Below are positions 43,616-56,170 of a stretch of DNA of 64,000 bases, in pieces (position 1 is the stretch's first letter; every line of letters begins with the position of its first letter). The position numbers were made by a program, and so were the translations under genes. The DNA is from Lottia gigantea (lineage: Eukaryota > Mollusca > Gastropoda > Lottiidae): positions 1 through 64,000 of the forward strand of contig NW_008709504.1 of the NCBI RefSeq assembly GCF_000327385.1, read 5' to 3'. The notes below the pieces were generated by a model, which did no database searches, was not told the DNA's origin, and was given only the letters and a program-made list of their open reading frames with translations.

Positions 43616-46040
43616 CATTTGCGTGAAGAGATTTAGATTGGCAATGACGATGTAGCTGGCCCCTGGGGATAAGCCGTCTATGTGGTGAAATTGTTATTCA
43701 GAAAGAAACAAATCAAGCAAACAATTTAAATCTGAGGTGAAGTGAGCCGTTTTCAATGTTATGTTTTCTTGGCAGGAATCCATCCATCCGTTCACTTGGA
43801 AAACTGTTTTTTTTTATTTGCTTGAACGAGTCGTGTCAATTCAATAGGTTACTGAAGACAAGACAATCCGCTTTTTGAAAATTGTTTTATAACAGCGGTT
43901 AGATTTAGTTAATCTTTAAAAGTTTACAGAAACCGCAGACGTCTGGTGAAAGTCAGAATGGTGTTTCAGAAGTTATTAGTGTCCCCGATAGACCTCTTTA
44001 TGTGTGTATCGGAAACAAATGGTGAAAGCGAAAGTAACAGCAGGCGCCCGAGAAACAAAAATGATGTAAATAGAGTCTGTACGTGTCTCTGATAGACATA
44101 ATGTGAGCCAGCCACCACCTTCTGTCCAATTTCTATTAGATGCAGGTCTGGAAGAGACGTCATAGACCTAAAACATATCGGGAGTATTTGCCCGGCGGCT
44201 CGGCAATCATGCTTAAACAAGTTATAAAACATCTTCTTCATTGAATGTAAATAAATCATTCGTGAGGAATATCGGAATCTTTGTCTAAGATGCAGAGGTT
44301 ATTCACGCTTATAACTTGTGACAATTGCGTTACAGTCGATCCGATATTGACGTAGATCTATTTCCGTATCGCCGCAAGACAACCGTCTGTCACAAAGCAA
44401 ACATCTTAAACAGATATTGATACTGCCTCTTGTTACGATTGCAAGCGTGACGTGGATATATTGGTTGTATTAGGGTTAATTCAGACATGCACTTACCAAT
44501 TTCATGATTTCATTTCTCCGTTGTAATCTTACAAGTTTTCTACCACTTCTCGTTCTAATGAGGTTACTTTTAAAGGTGTCATATTGCCCTACCTTTGGGT
44601 TTGTCTATCCCACAATTTTTAATAAGGAATGAAAAGTACCGACTATTTATTTTGATTATATCGTTTTAATTTTTGTTTTAAAACGTATGTCAGTTGATTC
44701 TATTATAGAAGCCTCCATGGCAGAATTCAGTCATGTCGTCTCAGAGTAGATAATTATTCATCTGAGCAGTTTACGATGTATTTAGGAGGCTTCATTACCT
44801 CACGATCACCAATCTCCTCATACCGATCTAGCAGAGCCATAAAACCTGCTACAGTGGCGCCGCGGTTTGTCAAGTCACGAAACCGGAAGTAACAACCGGA
44901 AATGAGATGTTTGGATGTCGGGATGACTTTGGATTTTATCTCATTTACAATTCTGCTTCAGACTAATAGAGGTGAACGGTTGACCAAGATTCTTTAATGG
45001 TGTTTAGTTTAAAATAGTGTAGAGACATAGTGTTTTTATTCCGAACGATTACACCGAGTTACTGGCTCATTAAGTATCTTTAGGTAGAAAGGATGCGGGT
45101 ACGGAAACCGGAAAGTTTATGAGGACACGATGGTGCTCATTGCCACAATGACGCGTCCGGAACTATTAGAATAAGGGCGGAGGCGTTTCTTTGAACCATG
45201 AGGTGAACGGGCCGAGTGGAGGTCACAGAATTATTGAGGAGGTCAAACAGAACAAGGTTATTAAGAACTAATGATAAGAACTTTGAAACTATGACGAATC
45301 AGGCCCTACCTCCCCCACTCTCCCTTAGTAGAAATACCACTGGATAAGAGGGTTGAAACGAAGATGTAACAAGTCTAAAACCAGCTAACTTGGTTATACA
45401 TCCACTAAAACCAGTGCCAAGCCGCCTCTTCAAACGTTTAAAACTACATGTATCATTTATTTCTATTAATTGTCATTGATGCGTGGTTTAAACGCCTGTA
45501 GATGACTCTGGGGTTAAGTCACAGCAAGTAAGGCAACATTTGAAATTACTAGCCTAGAGGAAGGTCATTATTACATGTTAATGTGGGTTTATTCCAGGGA
45601 AATTTTGGTATTCAGTTATAAAATAGAATTGCGTGCTACGTCTCCCCTTTATGCTTCTGATTGGTCTAATTAAGGTTGACCGAGGGACCTGCAAGCCGAG
45701 GATACCTTCCTGAACGATCTTGAAAGATCCAATAAAACTGTATTCTCTTAGTTACCCGGTTTTGTCATTTACGTTTTATGAATATCGTCCTTGTCATGAT
45801 TTCGTAAATTGAGTGAGTAGCAGGTTTAGAAGTTAAGTCATTCGTAATTTGAGTTTTTATTTTTACGACAGAGTTTTTATGTCAGTCGTTACTAGGATTA
45901 TTCAAAAACACGAACCATAAATATCTTATATTGTCAATCACGACTCTTTTATTCCTATAATAAATAAATTGATTCGTCCAATCAACGTATCCATAACCAT
46001 TTTATGTAGCGTACCGGAAATAGATATCAACACGTGATAC
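43616..46040. other. Unique-looking DNA without a firm gene
   Basis: 43.95-44.11 kb holds fragments related to the 59-bp satellite (AATGGTGTTTCAGAAGTTAT, ATGATGTAAATAGAGTC). 44.80-45.20 kb is richer in CpG than its surroundings and contains a possible exon discussed in the findings. Confidence 0.45.
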
Positions 46041-46195
46041 GAACTCTTCAAGAAAAATCTAAAGAAGGTGGAAATGATAAAGAATGTGATGTGAGCTCTT
46101 CAGGAAAAATAAAAGGAAAGGTGGAAATATACTATTATACTTCATTGGAGCTCTTCAAGAGAAGCTGAAAAGAAGGAAGAAATGATAGTATAATA
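46040..46195. repeat. Three diverged units of about 55-70 bp
   Basis: GAGCTCTTCA(A/G)GA followed by AA(A)GGTGGAAAT or AAGGAAGAAAT, three times in a row. Confidence 0.7.
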
Positions 46196-46887
46196 AGAAG
46201 GAAATCTCAGAAGTTCTGGTAAAGGGCTTCTGTGAGTCTTGATGGTAATATAATAAGGAATAATAGCACGTGATCGATCAACTGTCAATCAAATTGGCTC
46301 TAGTTATACTTCATATAATAACATAAACCACTTATACCATACTAGAGTCTTATGACTAGTCTTTACTACTGGGACAAATAAATGGAAATAATTCAATTTG
46401 GTACAACAGAGAATTTAGGAACGTGTAAGAAATCACACGTGAGATCAGATTCACTAAGGTCGACTGTTGATTCAAAGCATGGGATCCTTTGCAGTCGAGT
46501 GAAATGCTTATATGGCCTACCAAATACAATAAACAAGGGCACCTGCAAGAAACTGAAGCTTTTCAGTCTCAAGTCGGCTAAATTCTTCGATGGTTAAGAT
46601 TCTACCATTGGTTGCAAGAAGTAGTTTGTTGTAAGACCCAGTTGCTCTAGCATTCTGCCCCTTCGTGGTCGACATTGCTCTTCTTACTGATAAACAAAAT
46701 TTCTTTGACAATATTAGTTCTGTGTATAAATAATTGTTTATTTTAACAAGTGCATAATACTGAGTTTGTTTTCCATTTGCTGTTTATCTGTGTATGTTTT
46801 CAGAGTAAACCATCGTAGATAGATTATATCTTTCATTATATTTCTGTTCTGATGCAATCACTATCACCAGCGTCTTCTTGCTAACAA

Positions 46888-46984
46888 CCTGGCCACGTAT
46901 TCTCAAAACCAGCTCTAGGATATCCTAGAAACAGTGTTAGAAGTTAAGACATCCTATAACTAAGAGTGTTTTGAGAATGTGCAG
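46888..46984. mobile_element. MITE-like fold-back, intermediate form with about 1.3 units
   Basis: Left end CCTGGCCACGTATTCTCAAA, right end (reverse) CTGCACATTCTCAAAAC. The interior carries the exact satellite word (reverse: CTTAACTTCTAACACTGTTT then CTAGGATATCCTAG). It is in the opposite orientation to the 54-kb array. Confidence 0.75.
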
Positions 46985-48880
46985 TCTGAATTCCCTTCGT
47001 CATTAAAATACATAGTTTCGACAAACTTCGGACCACGTCCGCTTTATCTGTCAGAAAAATGTCACATCAGCGAGCCTTAAATATATTGTTTGCATCTAAT
47101 GTAGCTTGAAATCAGACCGGTAACCAGACTTGATTGTTCAGAAGGGGAAAGTAATATATCAGGAGGGGCAATGGTGTATATAGTGTTTAGTTGCTGCAAT
47201 GGAATGGACATATTTTGGGAACGATGATGCTGAAGATGATTAATGATATATTCAGGAGGAAACTTGATAAGTTGTAGATCTAACATCATTTCACTATAAT
47301 TATCATTCTTTAACAATATAGTACAATATTCACTTTGTTCTGATATTAACATGCGTTTAATTCAATAAATTTCACCGAGCTCACAAATTATAGATCACCA
47401 ACTCCCTCACAGCGCCCTTTAATTATAACTCTAGAAACTTTGACTCTAAGCAGGTCACGGACATGTTCTTATTGAAGGCTTAGAGACGCCTCTAATCAGA
47501 CAAAATTGTTCAAGGTGGTTTGAAAGAGATTATAGTATGGAGTAATATTTTGTTTTTGGAACGAAAATGTCTGATTAGAATCTTAGAGAAAAAAGAGTAT
47601 TCTGCTTCAAAAAGAGTGGAAAAAATAACAACGCGGACCTGAAAGAGAGCACCACAATCTGTATTAACCAACATAAAAGACATTGGATTATGTTCAGTCT
47701 GAGGAATCCGATTGTTCAAATTATAGGCTGTACTAAATATACTGCGCGGACGTCAGAGGAAATCACTGATGTAAATAAACGAAGGGAAAAGTTAGCTTTG
47801 AGGTGTATAAAATGTTTACTGGAACAAAGCGTGGAATATCGAGCTGAAGTCGAAAGGAATATTGTTTGATAACGGCCCACCTGCTACCCAATAAGATATA
47901 CACAATATACATAATTTTAATTTAACGCCGTTTAACTCTTAATGAGTTTATATGAGATCATTTCAACCAGTTCAATACACACGACTCATATAGTTAAGAT
48001 GTCAGGGCCAATTCTAGTTCAGTGGAAGCGGAGCGATTGAAGACTTGCGGTGTCTGAACCCGGATTGTTTTCAACCACGACCTGAAGGACGAGTTGACAT
48101 TGTTCACACCAAGTCATGAAACAATGACACGATCTCTTGGGTTTAAACACGAACTAAAAATTCACTGATAAACCACAGATAACACTTTATCTTATCTTTC
48201 AAATTTCAATTGTACCATAATTTGATAATAATGTACTTACCACTTTATAAAACTTAAAACACCTGTAATACTTTGCAGATTCGGGGGCTTTGTGTTTTTT
48301 CTTTAATGCAGGTGACACCATTTGCAATCGGACACTTATAGCGTTTGGTCCGATTTCATACATATACAAACTCGATTTCTTCCGTTCAATGAGTTGGCTT
48401 GCTTTGTTCATGACCCTTACGACCTATCGAAAATTCAACCTCCCTCTACTAAAAAAAATATGTCCTGACGAGCATTGTGAATCAGAAACATGTATCTACA
48501 GCATCAGAGCTCTAGTCAATTACAATTACAAGAATGAAAAGAAAAGCAGAGCTCCTGACTCTGTACAAACGAAGACCTACGGCGCTTTGAAGTGTGCAAT
48601 TAGGGAAATAGTGAGTTTCTATTACCCGACACATGTTCTATGTTATACAGAAGTGTTTATCTCTTTGTAATTGATTGTTTTTGTTAAAAATTCCAACCTG
48701 TCAATGAAGATATTCTCTAACAAACCTTTGGCTAGCAGAACTGGAATACCTCTTGGCGCATTTTTAATACTCCGACAACCTTACAGAGGTTGTAATTCAA
48801 TGCCATTACTACCAAGGGTCGGCAAAGAGGAGAAAAACCTCGAATTACTTGATATAATTTTTTAGGATAACATTTGCTGC
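46985..48880. other. DNA without a firm gene
   Basis: 47115-47215 is the partner of the 42.6-kb repeat. 48465-48530 is a lone copy of the 18.9-kb repeat. A minus-strand frame 48411-48238 begins with ATG and ends at a good donor (AAAGTG|GTAAGT) but has no recognisable domain. Confidence 0.45.
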
Positions 48881-48929
48881 TTATAAGGTTTCAAAAGAGG
48901 TTTTCTAGGTATGAGCCTCAGGAATATTT

Positions 48930-49895
48930 GTACGTTTCTATTTACACCATTCTGATTTTCTAGTCTTTGTATGTGTATCAGAGACACTTATAGCTTCTAT
49001 TCACAACATTCTAATTTTCTAGTCTTTGTATGTGTATCAGGGACACTTATAGCTTCTATTTACACCATTTTGATTTTCTAGTCTTTGTATGTGTATCAGG
49101 GACACTTATAGCAACTATGCACACCTTTCTGTTTTTCTAGCCTTTGTATGTGTACCAGGGACACTTATAGCTTCTATTAACACCATTCTGATTTTCTAGT
49201 CTTTGTATGTGTATCAGAGACACTTATAGCTTCTATTTACACCTTTCTGTTTTTCTAGCCTTTGTATGTGTATCAGGGACACTTATAGCTACTATTGACA
49301 TCATTCTGATTTTCCAGTCTTTGTTTGTGTATCAGGGACACTTATAGCTACTATTGACATCATTCTGATTTTCCAGTCTTTGTATGTGTATCAGGGACAC
49401 TTATAGCTACTATTGACATCATTCTGATTTTCCAGTCTTTGTTTGTGTATCAGGGACACTTATAGCTTCTATTTACACCATTCTGATTTTCTAGTCTTTG
49501 TATGTGTATCAGAGACACTTATAGCTTCTATTTACACCATTCTGATTTTCTAGTCTTTGTATGTGTATCAGGGACACTTATAGCTACTATTGACATCATT
49601 CTGATTTACCAGTCTTTGTTTGTGTATCAGGGACACTTATAGCTACTATGCATACCATTCTGATTTTCTAGTCTTTGTATGTGTATCAGAGACACTTATA
49701 GCTACTATGCATACCATTCTGATTTTCTAGTCTTTGTATGTGTATCAGAGACACTTATAGCTTCTATTTACACCATTCTGATTTTCTAGTCCTTGTATGT
49801 GTATCAGAGACACTTATAACTTCTATTGACATCATTCTAATTTTCCAGTCTTTGTTTGTGTATCAAGGACACTTCTATTTACACCATTCCGATTT
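48930..49895 (-). repeat. 59-bp satellite array, inverted relative to 33-34.5 kb
   Basis: About 16 units reading TTTGTATGTGTATCAGAGAC, ACTTATAGCTTCTATTTACA, CCATTCTGATTTTCTAGTC, the exact reverse complement of the intronic array. It ends in GTCGTCTATGGTTCCTGTAA, a sequence also found at a lone fragment near 56.15 kb. Confidence 0.97.
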
Positions 49896-50279
49896 TTTAC
49901 CTGTCGTCTATGGTTCCTGTAATTCTTAGAAAAAGCTCCAATTACTCTGCACTGATTAGTTAATGAAGACGAACAAAACCATAGTTAAAGAGCAGCAGTT
50001 TCTTCTTAATATTAGTGTATTTGTCTATGTATAATTTGTCAATTTACCAGCGAGAGATGGAGGAAGAATAACAGGGATGTTTATTCTGTGTATAATAAAC
50101 ATATGTTTTGTGTAATCGAGTTATAGTTTTTACTATTTACCTTGCATAGAGTAATCATATAACACAATCGAAACTCTGAGCCGTAATTGTAGTACGAATA
50201 TAGTCTCGAGTACCTTTTAGTGTTTAATGATTTATTGGAATACTTTAAGACCATCAGAACTCTAGGTCGTATCATAGCT

Positions 50280-50820
50280 CAAATACAGTCTCTGATATTG
50301 ATGTAAATTGTTGAAACGTTCTTTATAAAAACGGACGATAAAAATGTAAATTGTTGAAACATTGTGTACAATAAAACTCGGGAGTAGTATACCATATAAA
50401 CTGATGATAACAATGTAAATTGTTGAAACATTGTGTACAATAAAACTCGGGAGTAGTATACCATATAAATTGATGATATAATGTAAATTGTTGAAACATT
50501 GTGTACAATAAAACTCGGGAGGAGTATACTATATAAACCGATGATAACAATGTAAATTGTTGAAACATTGTGTACAATAAAACTCGGTAGCAGTGTACAT
50601 ATAAACTGATGATAACAATGTAAATTGTTGAAACGTTGAATCCAATAAAACTTAGGAGTAGTATACCATATAAACTGATGATGACAATGTAAATTGTTGA
50701 AACATCGTGTACAATAAAACTCGGGAGTAGTATACCATATAAATTGATGATATAATGTAAATTGTTGAAACATTGTGTACAATAAAACTCGGGAGTAGTA
50801 TACGATATAAACTGATGCAA
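50280..50820. repeat. 69-bp tandem array with internal palindromes
   Basis: About eight units of GTAAATTGTTGAAACATTGT, GTACAATAAAACTCGGGAGT, AGTATACCATATAAACTGAT. Each unit holds facing words (ACAATGT ... ACATTGT; ACAAT ... ATTGT), so single strands can fold. The related diverged block is at 39.4-39.8 kb. Confidence 0.96.
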
Positions 50821-50832
50821 TGTGGGTGTAAA

Positions 50833-50892
50833 TGAAATGAATGGAGTTTTACGTCCTACTTTCTGCACCATTTAGGCTAATAAAGGCGGTAC
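50833..50892 (-). mobile_element. tRNA-SINE 3'-end fragment
   Basis: GAAATGAATGGAGTTTTACG, TCCTACTTTCTGCACC and AGGCTAATAAAGGCGG, the last 60 bp of the family, directly after the 69-bp array. Confidence 0.75.
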
Positions 50893-51830
50893 ATGTGGGT
50901 GTAGTTTTAACGACGATGAGGTCTAGTCAATGGTTAAGTAGAAGACGTAATCCACGCCATGTGCAGTGGATATATCTAGGCGTAATTCAAACGATGATAC
51001 AATAAAGTCAATGGTCAAGTTTGGTAGAAAGACGTAAACCACACCATGTGGAGTGTATATGTCTAACAAAGAATATGTTTGGTATAACTAGGTATGTAAA
51101 CAATCAACATCAAGACATGATATATCTACCATCTGGTCAGTAAATAGGTACCACGGGTTCGAACCTCTCAATTTCCCAATCTGTCAGATATAGAACACGA
51201 GGAACAGATGCCATTCTAGTTGATTTAAGATGATTCACATGGAATCGGTTCCAGAATTGAGAAAATTAAATGGAGTTTCATTCCGGTACAAGCTAGACAT
51301 AATATCTACCATCTGGTATGGATGTTCAAAGAGCGTTACCATTATTACCAACTATTGCGACTGCGACGAGCTAGTGTGCGATATCAGTTAGCTGGAAGCG
51401 GACGATAACTTGACATTTACCAACAACTACGTAGTCTGTGATATCAGTTAGCTGGAAGCGGACGTTAACTTGTCATCTACCAACAAACCAATAGAGTTCT
51501 GTACCTTGCTGGACTAGTACGTCCTTCGTTTCCTGTCCGAATTGAAAGCGCTTCCATCCAAATCAACATGATTATCCGACGAAATCCAGCTTCTAGTGTG
51601 AACAGAGCTTTAGAATTAGCGGTGTTAACGAGTAAGATATAACAGATTGATAAACAGAGGATATGATAACTGATATCCCGACTCTACGAGGGTTAATTTC
51701 TCTACAAGCCGAGGTGATAATTTACACAAGTATTTTCCATCGTCAGTAGGTAATTATACGTGTTAAGTAGAAACGGTTGTTTCTCACAAAACAAAGTATT
51801 CTTTTAATAAAACAGAACATAACGTTTTTT
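50893..51830. other. DNA without a firm gene, two short duplications
   Basis: GTAGAAGACGTAATCCACGCC / GTAGAAAGACGTAAACCACACC repeat at 50.94 and 51.03 kb. GATATCAGTTAGCTGGAAGC repeats at 51.39 and 51.44 kb with a spacing of about 60 bp. Confidence 0.5.
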
Positions 51831-51834
51831 TTAA

Positions 51835-52545
51835 AGGTTTTGTCTACTGAACGAGTTGCTCTGTTATAACGTTACGTAATATTTTTATGGTTTTGTCTAC
51901 TGAACGAGTCAATCTGTTATAACGTTACGTAATATTTTTATGGTTTTGTATACTGGACGAGTCACTCTGTTGTAACCTTACGTAGTGTTTTTATTGTTTT
52001 GTCTACTGAACGAGTCGCTCTGTTATAACGTTACGTAGTGTTTTTTATGGTTTTGTCTACTGAACGAGTCGCTCTGTTATAACGTTACGTAGTGTTTTTT
52101 ATGGTTTTGTCTACTGAACGAGTCAATCTGTTATAACCTTACGTAGTATTTTTATTGTTTTGTCTACTGAACGAGTCGCTCTGTTATAACGTTACGTAGT
52201 GTTTTTTATGGTTTTGTCTACTGAACGAGTCAATCTGTTATAACCTTACGTAGTATTTTTATTGTTTTGTCTACTGAACGAGTCAATCTGTTATAACCTT
52301 ACGTAGTATTTTTATTGTTTTATCTACTGAACGAGTCGCTCTGTTATAACGTTACGTAGTATTTTTATTGTTTTGTCTACTGAATGAGTCACTCTGTTAT
52401 AACATTACATAGTATTTTTATGTTTTTTTTTCTACTGAACGAGTTGCTCTGTTAAAACGTTACGTATTTTTTTTCTTTTTGGTTTTGTCTACTGAACGAG
52501 TCGCTCTGTTATAACCTTACGTAATATTTTTATTTCTTTGTCTAC
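51835..52545. repeat. 53-bp tandem array
   Basis: About 13 units of GTTTTGTCTACTGAACGAGT, CGCTCTGTTATAACGTTACG, TAGTATTTTTAT. Subtypes are CGCTCTG/CAATCTG and AACGTTACG/AACCTTACG. A stray TGACTCGTTCAGTAGAAAAC in reverse lies at about 57.73 kb. Confidence 0.97.
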
Positions 52546-53440
52546 TTCTTTGTCGATGGATGTAAGACGGATATAGCCGCTTCCTCATTTTTATATACTT
52601 TTTAATCCCCAATCCTATTTTAGTGAATACAAAAGCACAGATTTTCAATATTAAAAACGAAATTTTATGCTTATCAAGGGTGAAATGGGATTTCAGTTTA
52701 ATAAAAGTTACGCCCGAGGACAGGGATTGAGTCGAGTTATTTTAGTTTTTAGATTAGTATTTAATCATGGGAAACTCTATAAATATTTACTCAGCAGATC
52801 ATTTCCTTATATAACAAGTTTCAAACAGAATAAAAAACTTCTATTTTTCCTTAAAGACAAATAGTGTTGCTATTGAACACGATTTTTAATTCAATATATA
52901 TTTTTGTAAAGACAGCCTGCTTTCCAATATAGGTTTTCTTTTCTTTTTTTTTTTTTTTTTTTTTAAAAAGTCCGCGTTCAGGTGTCCGCTTTCATTAAAA
53001 ATGTTGTCTTCACTTGCAATAACGGAACGTTTCACTAACTGAACACAAAATACCCACAAAAGCTCTACGAAACGTTTAGTTGACGGAGCGCAAACCATGC
53101 GACAGATTAAGTGATACCCGGGCAGCTGAATCCCCGGCAGCTAATAGTGTTATTCAATACGCTAGATTTAATTAAAACTAAAACGACTTTATAACAAGTG
53201 ATATGAAATGTAATAAAAACAGAATCAACAATGGGCTTGATAATTATAATATTAACAACTAATATCAAACTCAATATTGAACCGGATAAAGGAAACATTA
53301 CCACTAATTCTATGTTCTATTCATTATAACCACCGGAACATGGAAGCGTGTGCATCGCCCTCGTGGCCATAGAATCATAAACTAAAATGATACACGCACG
53401 AACAAAATGGTTTATGAGATGTTACGTCAATGTACACCGA
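52546..53440. other. AT-rich DNA, no gene
   Basis: Contains a poly-T run (about 52944-52965). No gene or repeat family recognised. Confidence 0.5.
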
Positions 53441-53444
53441 CCAA

Positions 53445-53635
53445 TACACGACAGTTACGTTGACGTAAATCAATATATACACGCCAGTGACGTTGACGTA
53501 AACTAATAATAAACATAATATGTAACGTTGACGCAAACTAATAATAAACACATGTAACGTTGACGCAAACTAATAATAAACACATGTAAAGTTGACGCAA
53601 ACTAATAATAAACATATGTAACATTGACGAAAATC
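53445..53635. repeat. 32-bp tandem array
   Basis: Five to six units of GTAACGTTGACGCAAACTAA, TAATAAACACAT, the outer ones diverged. Confidence 0.93.
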
Positions 53636-53943
53636 GGCAATTACTTGCAATTTAATTAAAAATGCAAACGATATTACGGATATCATATCTTCTATGGTGC
53701 TATCAACATTGACTGATACCAATAACATCAGTACTGATGATATCTGAAATATCGCATATTAGTGGTTATGAGACTTATTTTTCCCTTGAAAATCTTGTTA
53801 ATAACTAATTCTGTATGATCATTATATTTATTAATAACCTAGCGCGGATTAGTGATGATAGATAGCCATCTGTTTCACACCTGGTTATAGTATTTAATGA
53901 GTTATTGCCCCTGACTGAACACCTAAAATAATGGTGTAATATT

Positions 53944-56027
53944 CTGGTCACATATTCTCAAAACGATTTTTGTACTAACTGTTTCTAGGATATCCCAGAG
54001 TCTTAACTTCTAACACCGTTTCTATGCTATCCCAGAGTCTTAACTTCTAACACTGTTTCTAGGATTTCCTAGGGTTTTAACTTGTAACACTGTTTCTATG
54101 ATATCCTAGAGTCTTAACTTCTAACACTGTTTCTTTGATATCTTAGGGTCTGAACTTCTAACACTGTTTCTAGGTTATCCTAGGATCTTAACTTCTAACA
54201 CTGTTTCTATGATATCCTAGGGTCTTAACTTCTAACATTGTTTCTGGGATATATTAGGGTCTTCAATTCTAACGCGTTTTCTATGATATCCTAGAGTTTT
54301 AACTTCTAACACTGTTTCTAGGATATCATAGAGTCTTAACTTCTAACACTGTTTCTAGGATATCCTAATGTCTTAACTTCTAACACTGTTTCGTTGATAT
54401 CTTAGGGTCTTAACTTCTAACACTGTTTCTAGGATATCCTAGGGTTCTAACTTCTAACACTGTTTCTATGATATCCTAATGTCTTAACTTCTAACACTGT
54501 TTCGTTGATATCATAGAGTCTTAACTTCTAACACTGTTTCGTTGATATCATAGAGTCTTAACTTCTAACACTGTTTCTAGGATATCCTAATGTCTTAACT
54601 TCTAACACTGTTTCTATGCTATCCTAGAGTCTTAACTTCTAACACTGTTTCTATGATATTCTAATGTCTTAACTTCTAACACTGTTTCGTTGATATCATA
54701 GAGTCTTAACTTCTAACACTGTTTCTAGGATATCCTAATGTCTTAACTTCTAACACTGTCTCGTTGATATCTTAGGGTCTTAACTTCTAACACTGTTTCT
54801 AGGATATCCTAGAGTCTTAACTTCTAACACTGTTTCTTTGATATCTTAGGGTCTTAACTTCTAACACTGTTTCTATGATATCCTAATGTCTTAACTTCTA
54901 ACACTGTTTCTAGGATATCCTAATGTCTTAACTTCTAACACTGTTTCTTTGATATCTTAGGGTCTTAACTTCTAACATTGTTTCTAGGTTATCCTAGGGT
55001 CTTAACTTCTAACAATGTTTCTAGGATATCCTAGGGTCTTAACTTCTAACACTGTTTCTATGATATCCTAGGGTTCTAACTTCTAACACTGTTTCCAGGA
55101 TATCCTAATGTCTTAACTTCTAACACTGTTTCTTTGATATCTTAGGGTCTTAACTTCTAACATTGTTTCTAGGTTATCCTAGGGTCTTAACTTCTAACAC
55201 TGTTTCTAGGATATCCTAGAGTCTTAACTTCTAACATTGTTTCTAGGTTATCCTAGGGTCTTAACTTCTAACACTGTTTCTATGATATCCTAATGTCTTA
55301 ACTTCTAACACTGTTTCTAGGATATCCTAATGTCTTAACTTCTAACACTGTTTCTTTGATATCTTAGGGTCTTAACTTCTGACATTGTTTCTAGGTTATC
55401 CTAGGGTCTTAACTTCTAACAATGTTTCTAGGATATCCTAGGGTCTTAACTTCTAACACTGTTTCTATGATATCCTAGGGTTCTAACTTCTAACACTGTT
55501 TCCAGGATATCCTAATGTCTTAACTTCTAACACTGTTTCTTTGATATCTTAGGGTCTTAACTTCTAACATTGTTTCTAGGTTATCCTAGGGTCTTAACTT
55601 CTAACACTGTTTCTAGGATATCCTAGAGTCTTAACTTCTAACATTGTTTCTAGGTTATCCTAGGGTCTTAACTTCTAACACTGTTTCTATGATATCCCAG
55701 AGTCTTAACTTCTAACACTGTTACTTTGATATCTTAGGGTCTTAACTTCTAACGCTGTTTCTATGATACCCTAGAGTCTTAACTTCTAACACTGTTACTT
55801 TGATATCTTAGGGTCTTAACTTCTAACGCTGTTTCTATGATATCCTAGGGTCTTAACTTCTAACACTGTTTCTATGATATCCTAGAGTCCTAACTTCTAA
55901 CACTGTTTCTTTGATATCTTAGGGTCTGAACTTCTAATTCTGTTTCCAGGATATCCTAGAGTCTTAACTTCTAACACTGTTTCCAGGATATCCTAGTGCT
56001 AAGATCGTTTCGAGAATATGTGACCAG
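53944..56027. mobile_element. 37-bp satellite of about 55 units enclosed by 24-bp inverted repeats
   Basis: Units: CTTAACTTCTAACACTGTTT and CTAGGATATCCTAGGGT, with a central palindrome (GGATATCC). The array fills the space between an inverted pair at 53944-53967 and 56004-56027 (CTGGTCACATATTCTC..., 23 of 24 matching). The same ends bound the small fold-backs at 3188-3271 and 46888-46984, so this reads as a fold-back element whose inner segment has multiplied. Confidence 0.95.
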
Positions 56028-56094
56028 AACCCGTATCTTGACAATTGATTTGGGAAAATGATATTACTTAATACTTCCACGTATTATAATTTCA

Positions 56095-56170
56095 AAGCGG
56101 TGCATCTGACACACTTACAGCTTCTATTAGCAAAATTCCAATTTCCTGTTCGACGTCTGTGGTTCCTGTA
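56095..56170. repeat. 59-bp-family end fragment
   Basis: ACACTTACAGCTTCTATTAG, GACGTCTGTGGTTCCTGTAA: one unit plus the flank seen at the right edge of the 48.9-49.9-kb array. Confidence 0.7.

Noticed and set aside
44850-44870. CAGTGGCGCCGCGG as a second hAT-type end
   Set aside because: No inverted partner or 8-bp duplication is found nearby.
48290-48670. 126-codon plus-strand frame
   Set aside because: It runs across a dispersed repeat copy (CCTGACGAGCATTGTGAATC) and has no domain or conserved motif.
50279-50871. Two overlapping minus-strand frames of 167 and 182 codons
   Set aside because: They are read through the 69-bp tandem array; the peptide repeat merely mirrors the DNA repeat.
53944-56027. 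CRISPR-like regular spacing
   Set aside because: Units are contiguous with no unique spacers; this is an ordinary satellite in a eukaryotic genome.
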